Source: Acetobacterium tundrae (lineage in GTDB: Bacteria > Bacillota > Clostridia > Eubacteriales > Eubacteriaceae). Taken from it: a stretch of DNA of 64,000 nt. Within the stretch, counting starts at the first letter, position 1, and the number at the start of each line of letters is the position of its first letter. Both the position numbers and the translations under genes were made by a program. Shown here piece after piece: positions 25,980-34,755 of the stretch. The notes beneath the pieces are model-generated. The model had not been told where the DNA came from. It saw nothing but the letters and a program-made list of their open reading frames with translations, and ran no database searches. The stretch is taken from assembly GCF_008086615.1 (NCBI RefSeq), contig NZ_RXYB01000003.1, positions 124,001-188,000 on the forward strand, written 5' to 3'.

Positions 25980-27347
25980 CTAAAACAATAACAGTGATGG
26001 ATTTTCCATATCCGCTTTAACATCCTGCAAAAATTTTGCACCCGCCATCCCGTCGGCTACGCGGCGATCAAGATTCAGGCTGATTTTCATTACCGATCGG
26101 ATTACGGCCTCGCCCTGATGCACACGCACCCGTTGAACCACCTCGCCGACACTGAGAATGGCGCCGTTGGGTTGATTGATAATAGCGCTGAACTCCAGGA
26201 TGCCATACATGCCAAGATTCGTGATCGTGAACGTGCTGCCTTCGAGATCTTCCGGGGTGTAATACTTATTCTTTATAGACTTTAACGTTTCGCCACGATG
26301 CTTCACCATTTCAACAAAACTCATATCTTGGGCATTTTTAATCACCGGAATAATCATTTCGTCATCCGTATCAACAGCAAATCCCAAATTCACATAAGCA
26401 TGAGGAATGATCTCATCATTTTCAAAACTGCTGTTAATAATTGGCTGTTTCATTAATGCCCGGGCCGTTGCCATTAACAGAAAATCGGTATAGGTACAAC
26501 GAAAGTGAGCCTGCGATTCAATTTTCTTTGAGATCTTCTTTCTGAGATCTTTGACTTCCGTCATATCTATTTCGGTGGTAAGCGTAATAACGGCCGTTTC
26601 TAAATTGCTTCTAACCATTCGCTCGGCGATATCCTTCCGTATTTCAGTAAGGATCGTTTTATTTTCCAGTTGCTTTTCATTTTTTTCAGGAACAGTTTTT
26701 TCGAAAGACGTTTTTTCAAGAGAACTCAGGGGCACCGATTTTACAATAATCTCTTCTCGTAACGGTTCAACCTCACCTTCCACGAATGGGACAAAATCCA
26801 GTTCCGGATTTGGAATCATTTCGGATTTATTATTCCTGGCCGCTGGTTTCATAGCTACTGGTTTCTTGATTTTAGTTTCCCTCTTTTCAGATTTATCTTC
26901 TTTTATCTCTTCCTTTACAGGATCTGAAAATACATTTTCAGGATTCCCGATGATTTCTTCCAATGCGGTGCCGATAACCGCCGTTTCCGGGGAACTGTAG
27001 CCGGAATGGCCGGGAGAAAAAACCACCATCCTTTTGACATCTTCGATTTGAATCCGCCCATTCGGTCCCGAACCCGGAATCGTTTGAATGTCGATATGAT
27101 GTTCTCTTGCCACTCGTCGGGCCGCCGGCGTCGCCCTTACTTTTTCCAATCTCGGATCAGTTTCCGGTTTTAGCTCTATTTCATCTTGGATTTGCGCTTG
27201 ATTCGGATTTGGCAGTAATTCTTTTGCTGATTTTTCTGCTGCCTCTGGTTCCCCCGTAATATTGGCTGCCACCGCTTCTATAGGTTTTTCGGCAATAATT
27301 TCTGAACTACTTGATTTTTCAATCGGTAATATTACTTCTTTTTCCAT
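25980..27347 (-). CDS. E2-like dihydrolipoamide acyltransferase lacking lipoyl domain and active-site His
   Basis: 455 residues. Residues 1-65 are acidic, Pro/Ala-rich linker; 70-107 is a peripheral-subunit-binding domain (RATPAARRVAREHHIDIQTI, GPNGRIQIEDVKRM); 110-225 is more linker; about 230-455 is the catalytic acyltransferase fold (FTITNLGMYGI). Two key parts are missing. No lipoyl domain with a DKA lysine is present: the chain starts MEKEVILP, as lipoyl domains do, then goes straight to linker. The catalytic HXXXDG is DRRVADG, with Arg428 for His. Only 14 bp separate it from the E1beta gene, so no lipoyl ORF is hidden upstream. Last gene after E1alpha and E1beta; no E3 gene adjacent. 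Possibly scaffold rather than enzyme. Confidence 0.85.
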   Translation of the reverse strand: MEKEVILPIEKSSSSEIIAEKPIEAVAANITGEPEAAEKSAKELLPNPNQAQIQDEIELKPETDPRLEKVRATPAARRVAREHHIDIQTIPGSGPNGRIQIEDVKRMVVFSPGHSGYSSPETAVIGTALEEIIGNPENVFSDPVKEEIKEDKSEKRETKIKKPVAMKPAARNNKSEMIPNPELDFVPFVEGEVEPLREEIIVKSVPLSSLEKTSFEKTVPEKNEKQLENKTILTEIRKDIAERMVRSNLETAVITLTTEIDMTEVKDLRKKISKKIESQAHFRCTYTDFLLMATARALMKQPIINSSFENDEIIPHAYVNLGFAVDTDDEMIIPVIKNAQDMSFVEMVKHRGETLKSIKNKYYTPEDLEGSTFTITNLGMYGILEFSAIINQPNGAILSVGEVVQRVRVHQGEAVIRSVMKISLNLDRRVADGMAGAKFLQDVKADMENPSLLLF

Positions 27348-27361
27348 AATATTCTTACTCC

Positions 27362-28363
27362 CTATTCCCGATTAAGCAGGCGATATACCCCATGAACAAA
27401 ATCATTTCTTTGTGGTACCACTGCTGCCTCTAATTCTTTGTTATAGGGAATCGGAACGTCTAATCCACCGAGTCGAATAATTGGGGCATTCAGATAGTCG
27501 AAAGCTTCACTTTCAACAACTCTAGCCACAATTTCTCCGCCAACTCCACCTGTTTTTGATGCTTCATGGGCCACGATTAAACGCCCTGTTTTGATCACCG
27601 ATTCGACAATCGGCTTCATATCCATGGGATAAAGGGTGACTGGATTTATGATTTCCACTTCAATCCCTTCTTCCGCCAAAAACTCAGCGGCCTCAATGGC
27701 TTTGTGAAGAAGTGTCCCATAAGTGACAATCGTCACATCCTTGCCCGGCCGTTCAATAAACGTTTTTCCGATCTCAATTGTAAACTCATCATCCACCGGA
27801 ACCAAGCCCTCCATTTTATAAAGCATCTTATGCTCGATAAAACAGACGGGGTTATTATCCCGAATAGCCGCTTTGATCAAACCTTTTGCCTGGGCCGGTG
27901 TGGACGGTGTTACCACCTTTAAGCCCGGGACATGGCACAACCAGGCTTCCAGACTCTGCGAGTGCTGAGCTCCAGCCCCGCTTCCTGAACCGGCCGGTAA
28001 CCGCAAAACCATGGGAACCGCTGCTTGTCCCCCAAACATATAATGCATCTTAGCGCCCTGGTTGACCAAAGCATCCATGCCCATGGTGACAAAGTCCATA
28101 AACATCATTTCACAAACCGGTCTTAATCCTGTTGCTGCTGCCCCAACGGCAGTACCGACAATGGCGGCTTCTGTTATCGGGGTATCCATAACTCGCGCTT
28201 CTCCAAACTCATCAAGCATGCCTTCGGATAAACCAAAAGCCCCGCCATAAAGACCAATGTCCTCACCTAAAAAGATGACATCATCATCTCGCCGCATTTC
28301 TTCAGTCATACCCAACCGGATCGCGTCGCGATAAGTCATTTTTTTCATTTCATTTATTTCCAT
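27362..28363 (-). CDS. 2-oxoacid/acetoin dehydrogenase E1 component, beta subunit
   Basis: A 333-residue transketolase-type subunit. FLGEDIGLYGGAFG, DTPITEAAIVGTAVG, MMFMDFVTM, RLPAGSGSGAGAQHSQS and FIEHKMLY are the family's conserved blocks. With the alpha subunit it forms the thiamine-diphosphate decarboxylase of a pyruvate-, branched-chain- or acetoin-cleaving complex; length and neighbours resemble AcoB/PdhB. GAGGGG six bases before the ATG at 28363 sets this start. It lies 10 bp after the alpha gene and 14 bp before the odd E2-like gene. In acetogens, acetoin or 2,3-butanediol oxidation is a plausible use. Confidence 0.93.
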   Translation of the reverse strand: MEINEMKKMTYRDAIRLGMTEEMRRDDDVIFLGEDIGLYGGAFGLSEGMLDEFGEARVMDTPITEAAIVGTAVGAAATGLRPVCEMMFMDFVTMGMDALVNQGAKMHYMFGGQAAVPMVLRLPAGSGSGAGAQHSQSLEAWLCHVPGLKVVTPSTPAQAKGLIKAAIRDNNPVCFIEHKMLYKMEGLVPVDDEFTIEIGKTFIERPGKDVTIVTYGTLLHKAIEAAEFLAEEGIEVEIINPVTLYPMDMKPIVESVIKTGRLIVAHEASKTGGVGGEIVARVVESEAFDYLNAPIIRLGGLDVPIPYNKELEAAVVPQRNDFVHGVYRLLNRE

Positions 28364-28373
28364 TACTAACCCC

Positions 28374-29336
28374 TCACGCATATATGTCTTCTAAAACTGT
28401 TGTAATCTCAGGTTCTGGACTTTCCATTGCAAATTCTACCGCATGTTCAATGGAGGTTTTCGCTTCATCTTCGATAGTTTGTATCTGCTTATCCGTAAAG
28501 ACTCGATTTTCGTGGAGATAGTTTACGAATCTAATCAGTGGATCTTTTTTCTGCCATTTCTGAACCTCTTCTTTGTTTCGATACACCTGGGCATCACTGC
28601 TCGAATGGCCATTGTAACGATATGTTTTTGCTTCAACCAGCACCGGTCCTCGGCCTGCTCGGGCATAGCGCAAAGATTTTGTCATGACATCGTAAATCTC
28701 CAGAAAATCAGTTCCATCAATTGTCAGTCCGGGAATATTATAACTTGCACTTCGATCTGAAATATTCTCAATATTCATATGTTTTGAGACCGGCATCGAC
28801 ATCCCGTAAAGATTGTTTTCAATCAAAAATACAATCGGCAGTTTCCAAACCGATGCAAGATTCAGGGCTTCGTGAAAACTTCCTTCATTTGTAGCACCAT
28901 CACCAGCAAAACACAAAACAACTTTTCCCGTTTTTTTGTATTTCTGGGTCAATGCCGCACCGCACGACAAAGTGAATCCACCTCCAACAATACCATTGGC
29001 ACCAATGTTTCCGTTTTCCACATCAGCAATATGCAGAGAGCCACCCTTGCCCTTACAATAACCGGTAGATTTTCCCAGCAGCTCTGCCATCATCATGTTA
29101 ACATCCAGGCCAAAACCAATCGCTTGAGAATGTCCGCGATGGGTCAAAGATGTTAAATCTCCTTTTTCAAGCGCTAAACAGGAAACAACACCGGTTGCTT
29201 CTTCCCCTTTCGAAAGATAGGTTGTTTCATAAATAAGTCCTTTTTCAAAAAGATCCTCAACTTTTTCTTCAAAAAATCGGGCCTGGTTCATTTTATAATA
29301 CATTCTTAATAGAATCTCTTCTGATAGTTCAATCAT
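28374..29336 (-). CDS. 2-oxoacid/acetoin dehydrogenase E1 component, alpha subunit
   Basis: 320 residues. The thiamine-diphosphate motif is complete: GDGATNEGSFHEALN (about 160) to LIENNLYGMS. THRGHSQAIGFG and KGKGGSLHIAD also match AcoA/PdhA proteins; the phosphorylation-loop region YRYNGHSSSD is present. An in-frame ATG four codons upstream coincides with the ribosome site, so the ATG at 29336 after GGAGG was chosen. First gene of a three-gene operon (E1alpha, E1beta, E2-like). Substrate (pyruvate or acetoin) cannot be fixed from sequence; anaerobes normally use ferredoxin-dependent pyruvate oxidation, which favours acetoin. Confidence 0.93.
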   Translation of the reverse strand: MIELSEEILLRMYYKMNQARFFEEKVEDLFEKGLIYETTYLSKGEEATGVVSCLALEKGDLTSLTHRGHSQAIGFGLDVNMMMAELLGKSTGYCKGKGGSLHIADVENGNIGANGIVGGGFTLSCGAALTQKYKKTGKVVLCFAGDGATNEGSFHEALNLASVWKLPIVFLIENNLYGMSMPVSKHMNIENISDRSASYNIPGLTIDGTDFLEIYDVMTKSLRYARAGRGPVLVEAKTYRYNGHSSSDAQVYRNKEEVQKWQKKDPLIRFVNYLHENRVFTDKQIQTIEDEAKTSIEHAVEFAMESPEPEITTVLEDIYA

Positions 29337-29399
29337 GGTTTCCTCCATATTTTCACAATCTGTTCAAAATGGTGAATCATTTTTATTTATTAGTGATTG

Positions 29400-29498
29400 T
29401 CGACAGGGTAAAATACCAAACCTAATCTTAACATGTAATGCCAGCCATAAAACTTAGATTTGTCGATTTTCTGCGGTAACTAACCTAGGTTCATTATA
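29400..29498 (-). promoter_or_regulatory. Promoter and structured leader of the E1alpha-E1beta-E2 operon
   Basis: On the minus strand a TATAAT -10 (29498-29493) with TTTATT 17 bp upstream. The transcript would begin near AACCTAGGTT and run about 150 nt to the ATG. Within it CGACAAATCTAA pairs with TTAGGTT and TGTCG (29466 to 29399), forming an extended hairpin. No known riboswitch recognised. Confidence 0.5.
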
Positions 29499-29607
29499 GC
29501 TTTTTTTTTCCAATAAATAAAGAATGAAGCCAAAACTATGTCAAATAATGACTATTTTAGACTCATTCTTTTATTTGTTTAATAAACTCTTAATTTTTCC
29601 GGTTTGA

Positions 29608-30321
29608 TCAGACATCTTTTTGAAATCGTTTGATGATCGCTTCTGCAATGATTAAGTCTTCTGGTGTGGTAATTTTGATATTGGTGTAATGCCCGATCAC
29701 AATTTTTACCGGGCAATTAAGGTGTTCAACCAGAAAAGCATCGTCTGTTCCTTCGATGCCTAATTCAATGGCTCTTTCATGAGCTTCTTTTAATAGGGCA
29801 TATGCAAAAGTCTGAGGTGTTTGTATTTCCACCAGATAATCTCTGTTTGGGGTGTATTCCACAAAGCCTTCAGCGTTAATCACTTTGATGGTGTTCTTCG
29901 CTGGAACCCCCACCACTGTTGCCTTATATTCCATGGTGTCATGAATACTCTTAACAATAACCGACTCTTCTATCATCGGTCTGGCGCCATCATGAGTCAT
30001 GACAATACCGGTTTGGGGATTGACTGCCAGCAGCCCATTATAAACCGATTTTTGTCTGGTTGTTCCGCCTTCAACCAGCTTAATTTTCTTATAATGAAAG
30101 GGTTTCAAAACCTCCTGCCGGCAAATTTCAAACTCGTCTTTATTAATAACGACGATAATTTCATCAATCAGCGGACATTTCTCAAAAACATCCAAGGTGT
30201 AGGCTAAAATTGGTTTGCCATTGATTGCTAAATACGGCTTATTTATCGTCGCGTTCATCCGGCGCCCCTGACCTGCCGCCGGAATGATGACGCTGGTAAA
30301 AAGTCTTTCCTTATTTGCCAT
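29608..30321 (-). CDS. ispD: 2-C-methyl-D-erythritol 4-phosphate cytidylyltransferase
   Basis: A 237-residue enzyme of the non-mevalonate isoprenoid pathway, joining CTP and methylerythritol 4-phosphate. IIPAAGQGRRM with Lys in NKPYLAI forms the CTP site; THDGARPMI, VPAKNTIKVI and TPQTFAYALL are family blocks. The start ATG (30321) lies 1 nt after the stop of tsaE, so the two are coupled; an in-frame earlier ATG overlaps tsaE. Part of the pspC-tsaE-ispD run. Confidence 0.95.
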   Translation of the reverse strand: MANKERLFTSVIIPAAGQGRRMNATINKPYLAINGKPILAYTLDVFEKCPLIDEIIVVINKDEFEICRQEVLKPFHYKKIKLVEGGTTRQKSVYNGLLAVNPQTGIVMTHDGARPMIEESVIVKSIHDTMEYKATVVGVPAKNTIKVINAEGFVEYTPNRDYLVEIQTPQTFAYALLKEAHERAIELGIEGTDDAFLVEHLNCPVKIVIGHYTNIKITTPEDLIIAEAIIKRFQKDV

Positions 30322-30322
30322 C

Positions 30323-30784
30323 TCAGCAGTCACTTAAAAGTTGTTCTATTTTAGCATCACTTGTCGCTAAAATAATTTCTCTATCATCTGGGGAACGAAA
30401 ATCGGATTTTAAGGTAATCTCCAGCTTGTGTTCAAACGAATCATCAAGCAGCAAATCCGGCCACTCCAAAATAAGGGTTCCCTCCTGATTGAGGTAATCT
30501 TCAAAGCCCATTTCATAAAGTTCTCCGCCATCTTGAAGTCGGTACAAATCAAAATGAAAAACTCGGGGCGGATCTCCATACTCATTTACAATGGTATAGG
30601 TTGGACTAGTGACTTCATCATCGATTCCCATTCCCTTAACAAAGCCTTTGGCAAAAACCGTTTTCCCAGCGCCCATTTCACCGCGTAAAAAAATAACCAG
30701 GGGGAAGCCGAGTGCTTCCCCCAAATGTTTCCCAAAATCATAGGTTTCCTGGCTTGATTTTGTTTTAATTGTTTTGGTTAGCAT
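30323..30784 (-). CDS. tsaE: tRNA threonylcarbamoyladenosine biosynthesis ATPase
   Basis: A 153-residue ATPase of the t6A37 tRNA modification complex (with TsaB and TsaD). Walker A is GEMGAGKTVFAKG (about residue 35); TSPTYTIVNEY and HFDLYRLQ are family motifs, and ILEWPDLL is the usual C-terminal block. Its ATG overlaps the stop of the pspC-domain gene (TAATG) and it runs into ispD. tsaB and tsaD are not in the window. Confidence 0.95.
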   Translation of the reverse strand: MLTKTIKTKSSQETYDFGKHLGEALGFPLVIFLRGEMGAGKTVFAKGFVKGMGIDDEVTSPTYTIVNEYGDPPRVFHFDLYRLQDGGELYEMGFEDYLNQEGTLILEWPDLLLDDSFEHKLEITLKSDFRSPDDREIILATSDAKIEQLLSDC

Positions 30785-31116
30785 TACTGTTGATCCTTTT
30801 CTGATGGTTCATCACTAAAATCCTCTGCATCCTCAACCTTAGCCTCATCGTTGTCGTTGTCATCAATTATTTCGTACTCAACTTCAACCACATTCTGTTC
30901 TTCAATCCGTTGTTTATCCGGGAGCAGAATAGCAAGAAGAACATAAATAACGATACTGAAAATGCCAGCCATAAAGGTAAAAATAAACGGCAGCACCGGC
31001 AGAATAAACAGGATCCTGAATATCCATGGGGAAACATGACAATAGTCACCAATTCCCGCACAAACACCGGCGATAATTCCACTTTCTTTATTTCTCATCA
31101 AACGCTTTTTTTTCAT
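30784..31116 (-). CDS. PspC-domain membrane protein
   Basis: A 110-residue protein. Residues 1-65 form a PspC domain (KESGIIAGVCAGIGDY, then two adjoining hydrophobic segments, about 29-65). The tail from 70 is a strongly acidic, probably disordered cytoplasmic stretch (DDNDNDEAKVEDAEDFSDE). PspC proteins act in envelope-stress responses; the short Firmicutes forms are of unknown role. An AGGAAG site precedes the ATG. It is the first gene of the pspC-tsaE-ispD run. Confidence 0.88.
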   Translation of the reverse strand: MKKKRLMRNKESGIIAGVCAGIGDYCHVSPWIFRILFILPVLPFIFTFMAGIFSIVIYVLLAILLPDKQRIEEQNVVEVEYEIIDDNDNDEAKVEDAEDFSDEPSEKDQQ

Positions 31117-31160
31117 ATTTCTTCCTATCTATCAAACTTTTCTTTCTATAAAAATGATTC

Positions 31161-32378
31161 CTATTTCTGTTTATAAGAGGCCAGGAATCGTTCCAGTCGA
31201 TCCATTGTTTCGGTTAACTGTTCCGGATGCGGTAAAAAGACAATTCTAAAATGATCCTGATTGGGCCAATTAAACCCAGATCCCTGAACCATCAGTACGC
31301 GCTCTTCTTTTAAGAAATCCACGGCGAATTGGGTGTCGCTGGTAATGTTGAATTTTGCGATATCAATTTTAGGGAAGGTATAAAAGCCGGCTTCCGGCTT
31401 GGTACAGGACAAACCCGGAATGGCATTGACCCGTTCGTAGACAATCTTTCGCTGTTCATAAAGACGTCCGCCGGGCTTAAGCAGGGCTTGCATGCTTTGA
31501 TACCCACCCAGCGCGGTCTGAATCACATGCTGTCCCGGCACATTAGAACACAGCCGCATATTTGAAAGCATTTTTATCCCTTCAATATAATCTTTGGCAT
31601 TTTCTTTGTTCCCTGTTAATATCATCCAGCCGACTCTAAACCCAGGAATGCGGTGGGATTTTGATAGACTATTAAGGGTAACAACCAGGACTTCATCCGT
31701 CAGCGTTGCCAAGGGTATATGGACTGCTTCATCATAAAGAATGCGATCATAGACTTCATCGGCAAAAATGATCAAATCATTTTCAACTGCCAGTTTGACA
31801 ATCCCTTCCAAAATTTCTTTGGGATATAGAGCCCCGGTGGGATTGTTGGGATTGATCACGACAATCCCTTTGGTGTTTGGGGTAATCTTGCTTTTCATAT
31901 CTTCAAGATCGGGATACCATTTTGATTCTTCATCACACGTATAATAAACGGCGGTTCCTCCCGAGATGTTGACCGCAGCCGACCATAAAGGATAATCCGG
32001 ACAGGGCACCAATACTTCATCGCCGTTGTTCAAAAGCGCCTGCATACAAAACAGAATCAGCTCACTGGCCCCATTTCCCAAGAACACATCATCCACGGTT
32101 AAATCCATGATTCCCTTGGTCTGATAATAATGAACCACGGCCTTACGGGCAGAAAAAATCCCCTGAGAATTGGAATATCCTTCGGCATCTTTAACGTTAT
32201 ATTTCAAATCATTGATAATTTCATCCGGTGCCATTAAATTAAAGGGTGCGGTGTTCCCGGTATTGAGCATAATAATGTCAATGCCTGCCCGTTCCATACG
32301 GTCCGCCTCGTCAACCACCGGTCCTCTAATATCATAACAAACGTTGTCCAACTTCTTCGACTTCTTTACAGCTTTCAT
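31161..32378 (-). CDS. Pyridoxal-phosphate aminotransferase, AlaA/AlaT type
   Basis: A 405-residue class I/II aminotransferase. The PLP lysine lies in LSKSHRIPGFRVGW (about residue 240); VVINPNNPTGALYP and FADEVYDRIL carry the conserved Asn and Asp-Tyr, and FRIVFLPHP the substrate-binding Arg. The opening KSKKLDNVCYDIRGPV is characteristic of glutamate-pyruvate (alanine) aminotransferases AlaA. The ribosome site AAGGAG lies 9 nt before GTG (32381) and 12 before ATG (32378), so either codon may be used. Preceded by the TrpR-like gene; probably cotranscribed. Confidence 0.9.
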   Translation of the reverse strand: MKAVKKSKKLDNVCYDIRGPVVDEADRMERAGIDIIMLNTGNTAPFNLMAPDEIINDLKYNVKDAEGYSNSQGIFSARKAVVHYYQTKGIMDLTVDDVFLGNGASELILFCMQALLNNGDEVLVPCPDYPLWSAAVNISGGTAVYYTCDEESKWYPDLEDMKSKITPNTKGIVVINPNNPTGALYPKEILEGIVKLAVENDLIIFADEVYDRILYDEAVHIPLATLTDEVLVVTLNSLSKSHRIPGFRVGWMILTGNKENAKDYIEGIKMLSNMRLCSNVPGQHVIQTALGGYQSMQALLKPGGRLYEQRKIVYERVNAIPGLSCTKPEAGFYTFPKIDIAKFNITSDTQFAVDFLKEERVLMVQGSGFNWPNQDHFRIVFLPHPEQLTETMDRLERFLASYKQK

Positions 32379-32433
32379 CACTACACTCAACTCCTTCAAT
32401 ATTAAATTTAAAATAAGATTACTTCAACACACA

Positions 32434-32718
32434 CTATTTTTCAATGTTTTTCATTTTTTCAATGACATTCCGATAACCCTTCCCGTGTTTTAAACAACGG
32501 TTTACCCGGCTAATCGTGGCCGAACTTGCTCCGGTAATTTTTTCCACATCAATAAAAGTTTTTCCCTGAGACAATAAATAGGCGATCTCAAAACGATGCG
32601 CCATATCTTCAATTTCTTTGATGGTGCAGAGATCCTCAAAGAGCAGATTGCATTCTTCTTCAGTTTCAAGAGCTAATATTGCCTGTGTCAAAACATGTCT
32701 CTTTGTCTTTTCTTCCAT
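32434..32718 (-). CDS. TrpR-like YerC/YecD family DNA-binding protein
   Basis: A 94-residue protein of the YerC group within the TrpR superfamily. The helix-turn-helix is about residues 52-75 (GKTFIDVEKITGASSATISR), followed by NRCLKHGKGY, a hallmark of this family. The upstream half is helical and forms the dimer. The regulated genes are unknown; it is not a proven tryptophan repressor. GAGG precedes the ATG. It lies 56 bp before the aminotransferase start and is divergent from cysS. Confidence 0.9.
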   Translation of the reverse strand: MEEKTKRHVLTQAILALETEEECNLLFEDLCTIKEIEDMAHRFEIAYLLSQGKTFIDVEKITGASSATISRVNRCLKHGKGYRNVIEKMKNIEK

Positions 32719-32778
32719 GGAACATCCTCTTCATTTCCTAATCATTAAAGAAATTTTCTTCCTAAAAAATTTTATCCA

Positions 32779-32809
32779 TTGACACTTAATCTTATCTTTA
32801 GTGTATAAT
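32779..32809 (+). promoter_or_regulatory. cysS promoter
   Basis: TTGACA (32779-32784) and TATAAT (32804-32809) with a longish 19-bp spacer, 52 bp before cysS. No T-box leader is present in this short gap. Confidence 0.6.
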
Positions 32810-32860
32810 GTATTATCATAACACAATCAAGTTAAGAAATGAAATGAAAGGTTAAAATTT

Positions 32861-34258
32861 ATGAAATTATATAATACCCTAACACAAAAAAAAGAAACGT
32901 TTATTCCGATCGAAAAGGGAAAGGTGCGAATGTACGCCTGCGGCCCAACCGTATATAATTATTTTCATATTGGCAATGCCCGACCGTTTATCGTATTTGA
33001 TGTCCTTCGCCGCTTTTTAGAATATACCGGCTATGAGGTGACCTTTATTCAAAACTTTACCGATGTTGACGATAAAATTATCAATCGCAGCCATGAAGAA
33101 GGCATCACTCCTAAAGAAGTTTCAGAAAAATATATTCATGAATATTTTGTGGATGCCGATGCTCTCGGCATCCATCGAGCATCGGCCCATCCTAAAGTCA
33201 GCGAGCATATCCCTGAAATCATCGACATGATCAAAACCCTTGAAGAAAAAGGACTCGCCTACAATATTGACGGCAATGTCTACTATCATGTCGATCAGTT
33301 TAAAGCATACGGAAAACTCTCAAAGCAATCCATTGATGATTTGAAATCGGGTGCCCGCATTGATATCAACGATGAAAAGAAAAGCCCTCTGGATTTTGCT
33401 CTTTGGAAAAAGAAAAAAGCAGGCGAACCTTACTGGGAAAGCCCTTGGGGCCAGGGCCGGCCAGGCTGGCATATTGAATGTTCAGCCATGTCTAAAAAAC
33501 TTTTGGGTGAAACCATTGATATCCACGGTGGCGGTCAGGATCTGATTTTTCCCCACCATGAAAATGAAATTGCCCAATCAGAAGGTTCCTGTGGCAAACC
33601 ATTTGCCAACTACTGGGTGCATAATGGCTATATTAATATTGACAATGAAAAAATGTCAAAATCCAAAGGCAATTTTTTCACGGTCCGGGATATTGCCAAA
33701 ACCTTTGACCTGGAAGCGGTGAGAATGTTTTTATTGATGGCCCACTATCGAAGCCCGGTCAATTTCAGCAAAGCCTTGTTACAACAGGCCGCCACGGCTC
33801 TTGAACGGCTCTATACCGCTAAATATCAAATGGTTTTCCTTTTGGAAAAAGCCGCCAATAACATGGTTTCTGAAGCTGAAAAACTTTGGATCGCCACTCT
33901 GGATCAATACAAAAAAGCCTTTATCGAAACCATGGAAGATGACATCAATACGGCCGATGCCATTTCAGTCATTTTCGAATTGGTCCGAGATCTCAATTCT
34001 TCACTTGATGAGCATTCGTCGAAGCCAGCCCTTCTCGCCGGCCAAACGATTTTTAGGGAACTCACCGATGTTTTAGGACTTGCGGTTAAGGATAAAGAAA
34101 CAAACCTTGATGCTGAGGTTGCCGCGCTGATTGAACAACGTCAGGCTGCCAGAAAAGCCAAAGATTTTAAACGATCGGATGAAATCAGAGATGAACTCCT
34201 GGCCAAGGGAATTGTCCTTGAAGATACGCGTGAAGGTGTTAAATGGAAAAAAGCCTGA
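32861..34258 (+). CDS. cysS: Cysteinyl-tRNA synthetase
   Basis: A 465-residue class I synthetase. [19 protein letters not shown] holds the zinc Cys and the HIGH-type motif (HIGN), WHIECSAMS and [14 protein letters not shown] hold the other zinc ligands, and KMSKSKGNF is the KMSKS loop (about residue 265). The C-terminal anticodon region is complete. An AAAGG site precedes the ATG. The last 16 nt overlap mrnC, a common gene pair in Firmicutes. Confidence 0.98.
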   Translation: MKLYNTLTQKKETFIPIEKGKVRMYACGPTVYNYFHIGNARPFIVFDVLRRFLEYTGYEVTFIQNFTDVDDKIINRSHEEGITPKEVSEKYIHEYFVDADALGIHRASAHPKVSEHIPEIIDMIKTLEEKGLAYNIDGNVYYHVDQFKAYGKLSKQSIDDLKSGARIDINDEKKSPLDFALWKKKKAGEPYWESPWGQGRPGWHIECSAMSKKLLGETIDIHGGGQDLIFPHHENEIAQSEGSCGKPFANYWVHNGYINIDNEKMSKSKGNFFTVRDIAKTFDLEAVRMFLLMAHYRSPVNFSKALLQQAATALERLYTAKYQMVFLLEKAANNMVSEAEKLWIATLDQYKKAFIETMEDDINTADAISVIFELVRDLNSSLDEHSSKPALLAGQTIFRELTDVLGLAVKDKETNLDAEVAALIEQRQAARKAKDFKRSDEIRDELLAKGIVLEDTREGVKWKKA

Positions 34259-34698
34259 CCGTCCTGGAAACAATAAAATCAGCCCTGGATAAATCATTTA
34301 CCAATGCCCAGGCATCGGCCATGAATCCTTTGGCTTTGGCTTACATTGGCGATGGTATTTATTCGGATGCGATTCGAAAATACCTAATTGGATGCGGCCA
34401 CCAGAATGTAAATTTCATGACCAAGACCTCGGTAAAATATGTAAGAGCCAGTGCCCAGTCATTGGTCATTCATGCCCTTATCCCCGAACTGACTGAAGCG
34501 GAACACCGGATCGTTAAACGCGGTCGGAACACCAGCTCCCAGGTTCCGAAAAACGCCAAAGCGTCTGATTATCGTTATGCAACCGGTTTTGAAGCCCTAA
34601 TCGGTTACCTTTATCTCAGCGGCGAAACCGATCGTCTCGATGCTTTGATTATCCAAAGCATCGAACTCGTTAATCGGCAGCTGGCTGCTAAAAAATAA
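34243..34698 (+). CDS. mrnC: Mini-ribonuclease III (23S rRNA maturation)
   Basis: A 151-residue RNase III catalytic domain without the double-stranded RNA-binding domain. [19 protein letters not shown] holds the catalytic Asp, and [12 protein letters not shown] the second metal-binding Glu; [16 protein letters not shown] is conserved. It trims 23S rRNA precursors in Firmicutes. It starts inside the end of cysS (16-nt overlap) and is followed at once by a perfect bidirectional terminator. Confidence 0.95.
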   Translation: MEKSLTVLETIKSALDKSFTNAQASAMNPLALAYIGDGIYSDAIRKYLIGCGHQNVNFMTKTSVKYVRASAQSLVIHALIPELTEAEHRIVKRGRNTSSQVPKNAKASDYRYATGFEALIGYLYLSGETDRLDALIIQSIELVNRQLAAKK

Positions 34699-34740
34699 AA
34701 GATCGCTTAAAAGAGAATTCTCTTTTAAGCGATCTTTTTA
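34697..34740. terminator. Bidirectional terminator between mrnC and the MATE gene
   Basis: AAAAGATCGCTTAAAAGAG followed by its complete complement CTCTTTTAAGCGATCTTTT with almost no loop; T tracts on both strands serve the two convergent genes. Confidence 0.93.
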
Positions 34741-34755
34741 TTGCTCTTTTCTTAT

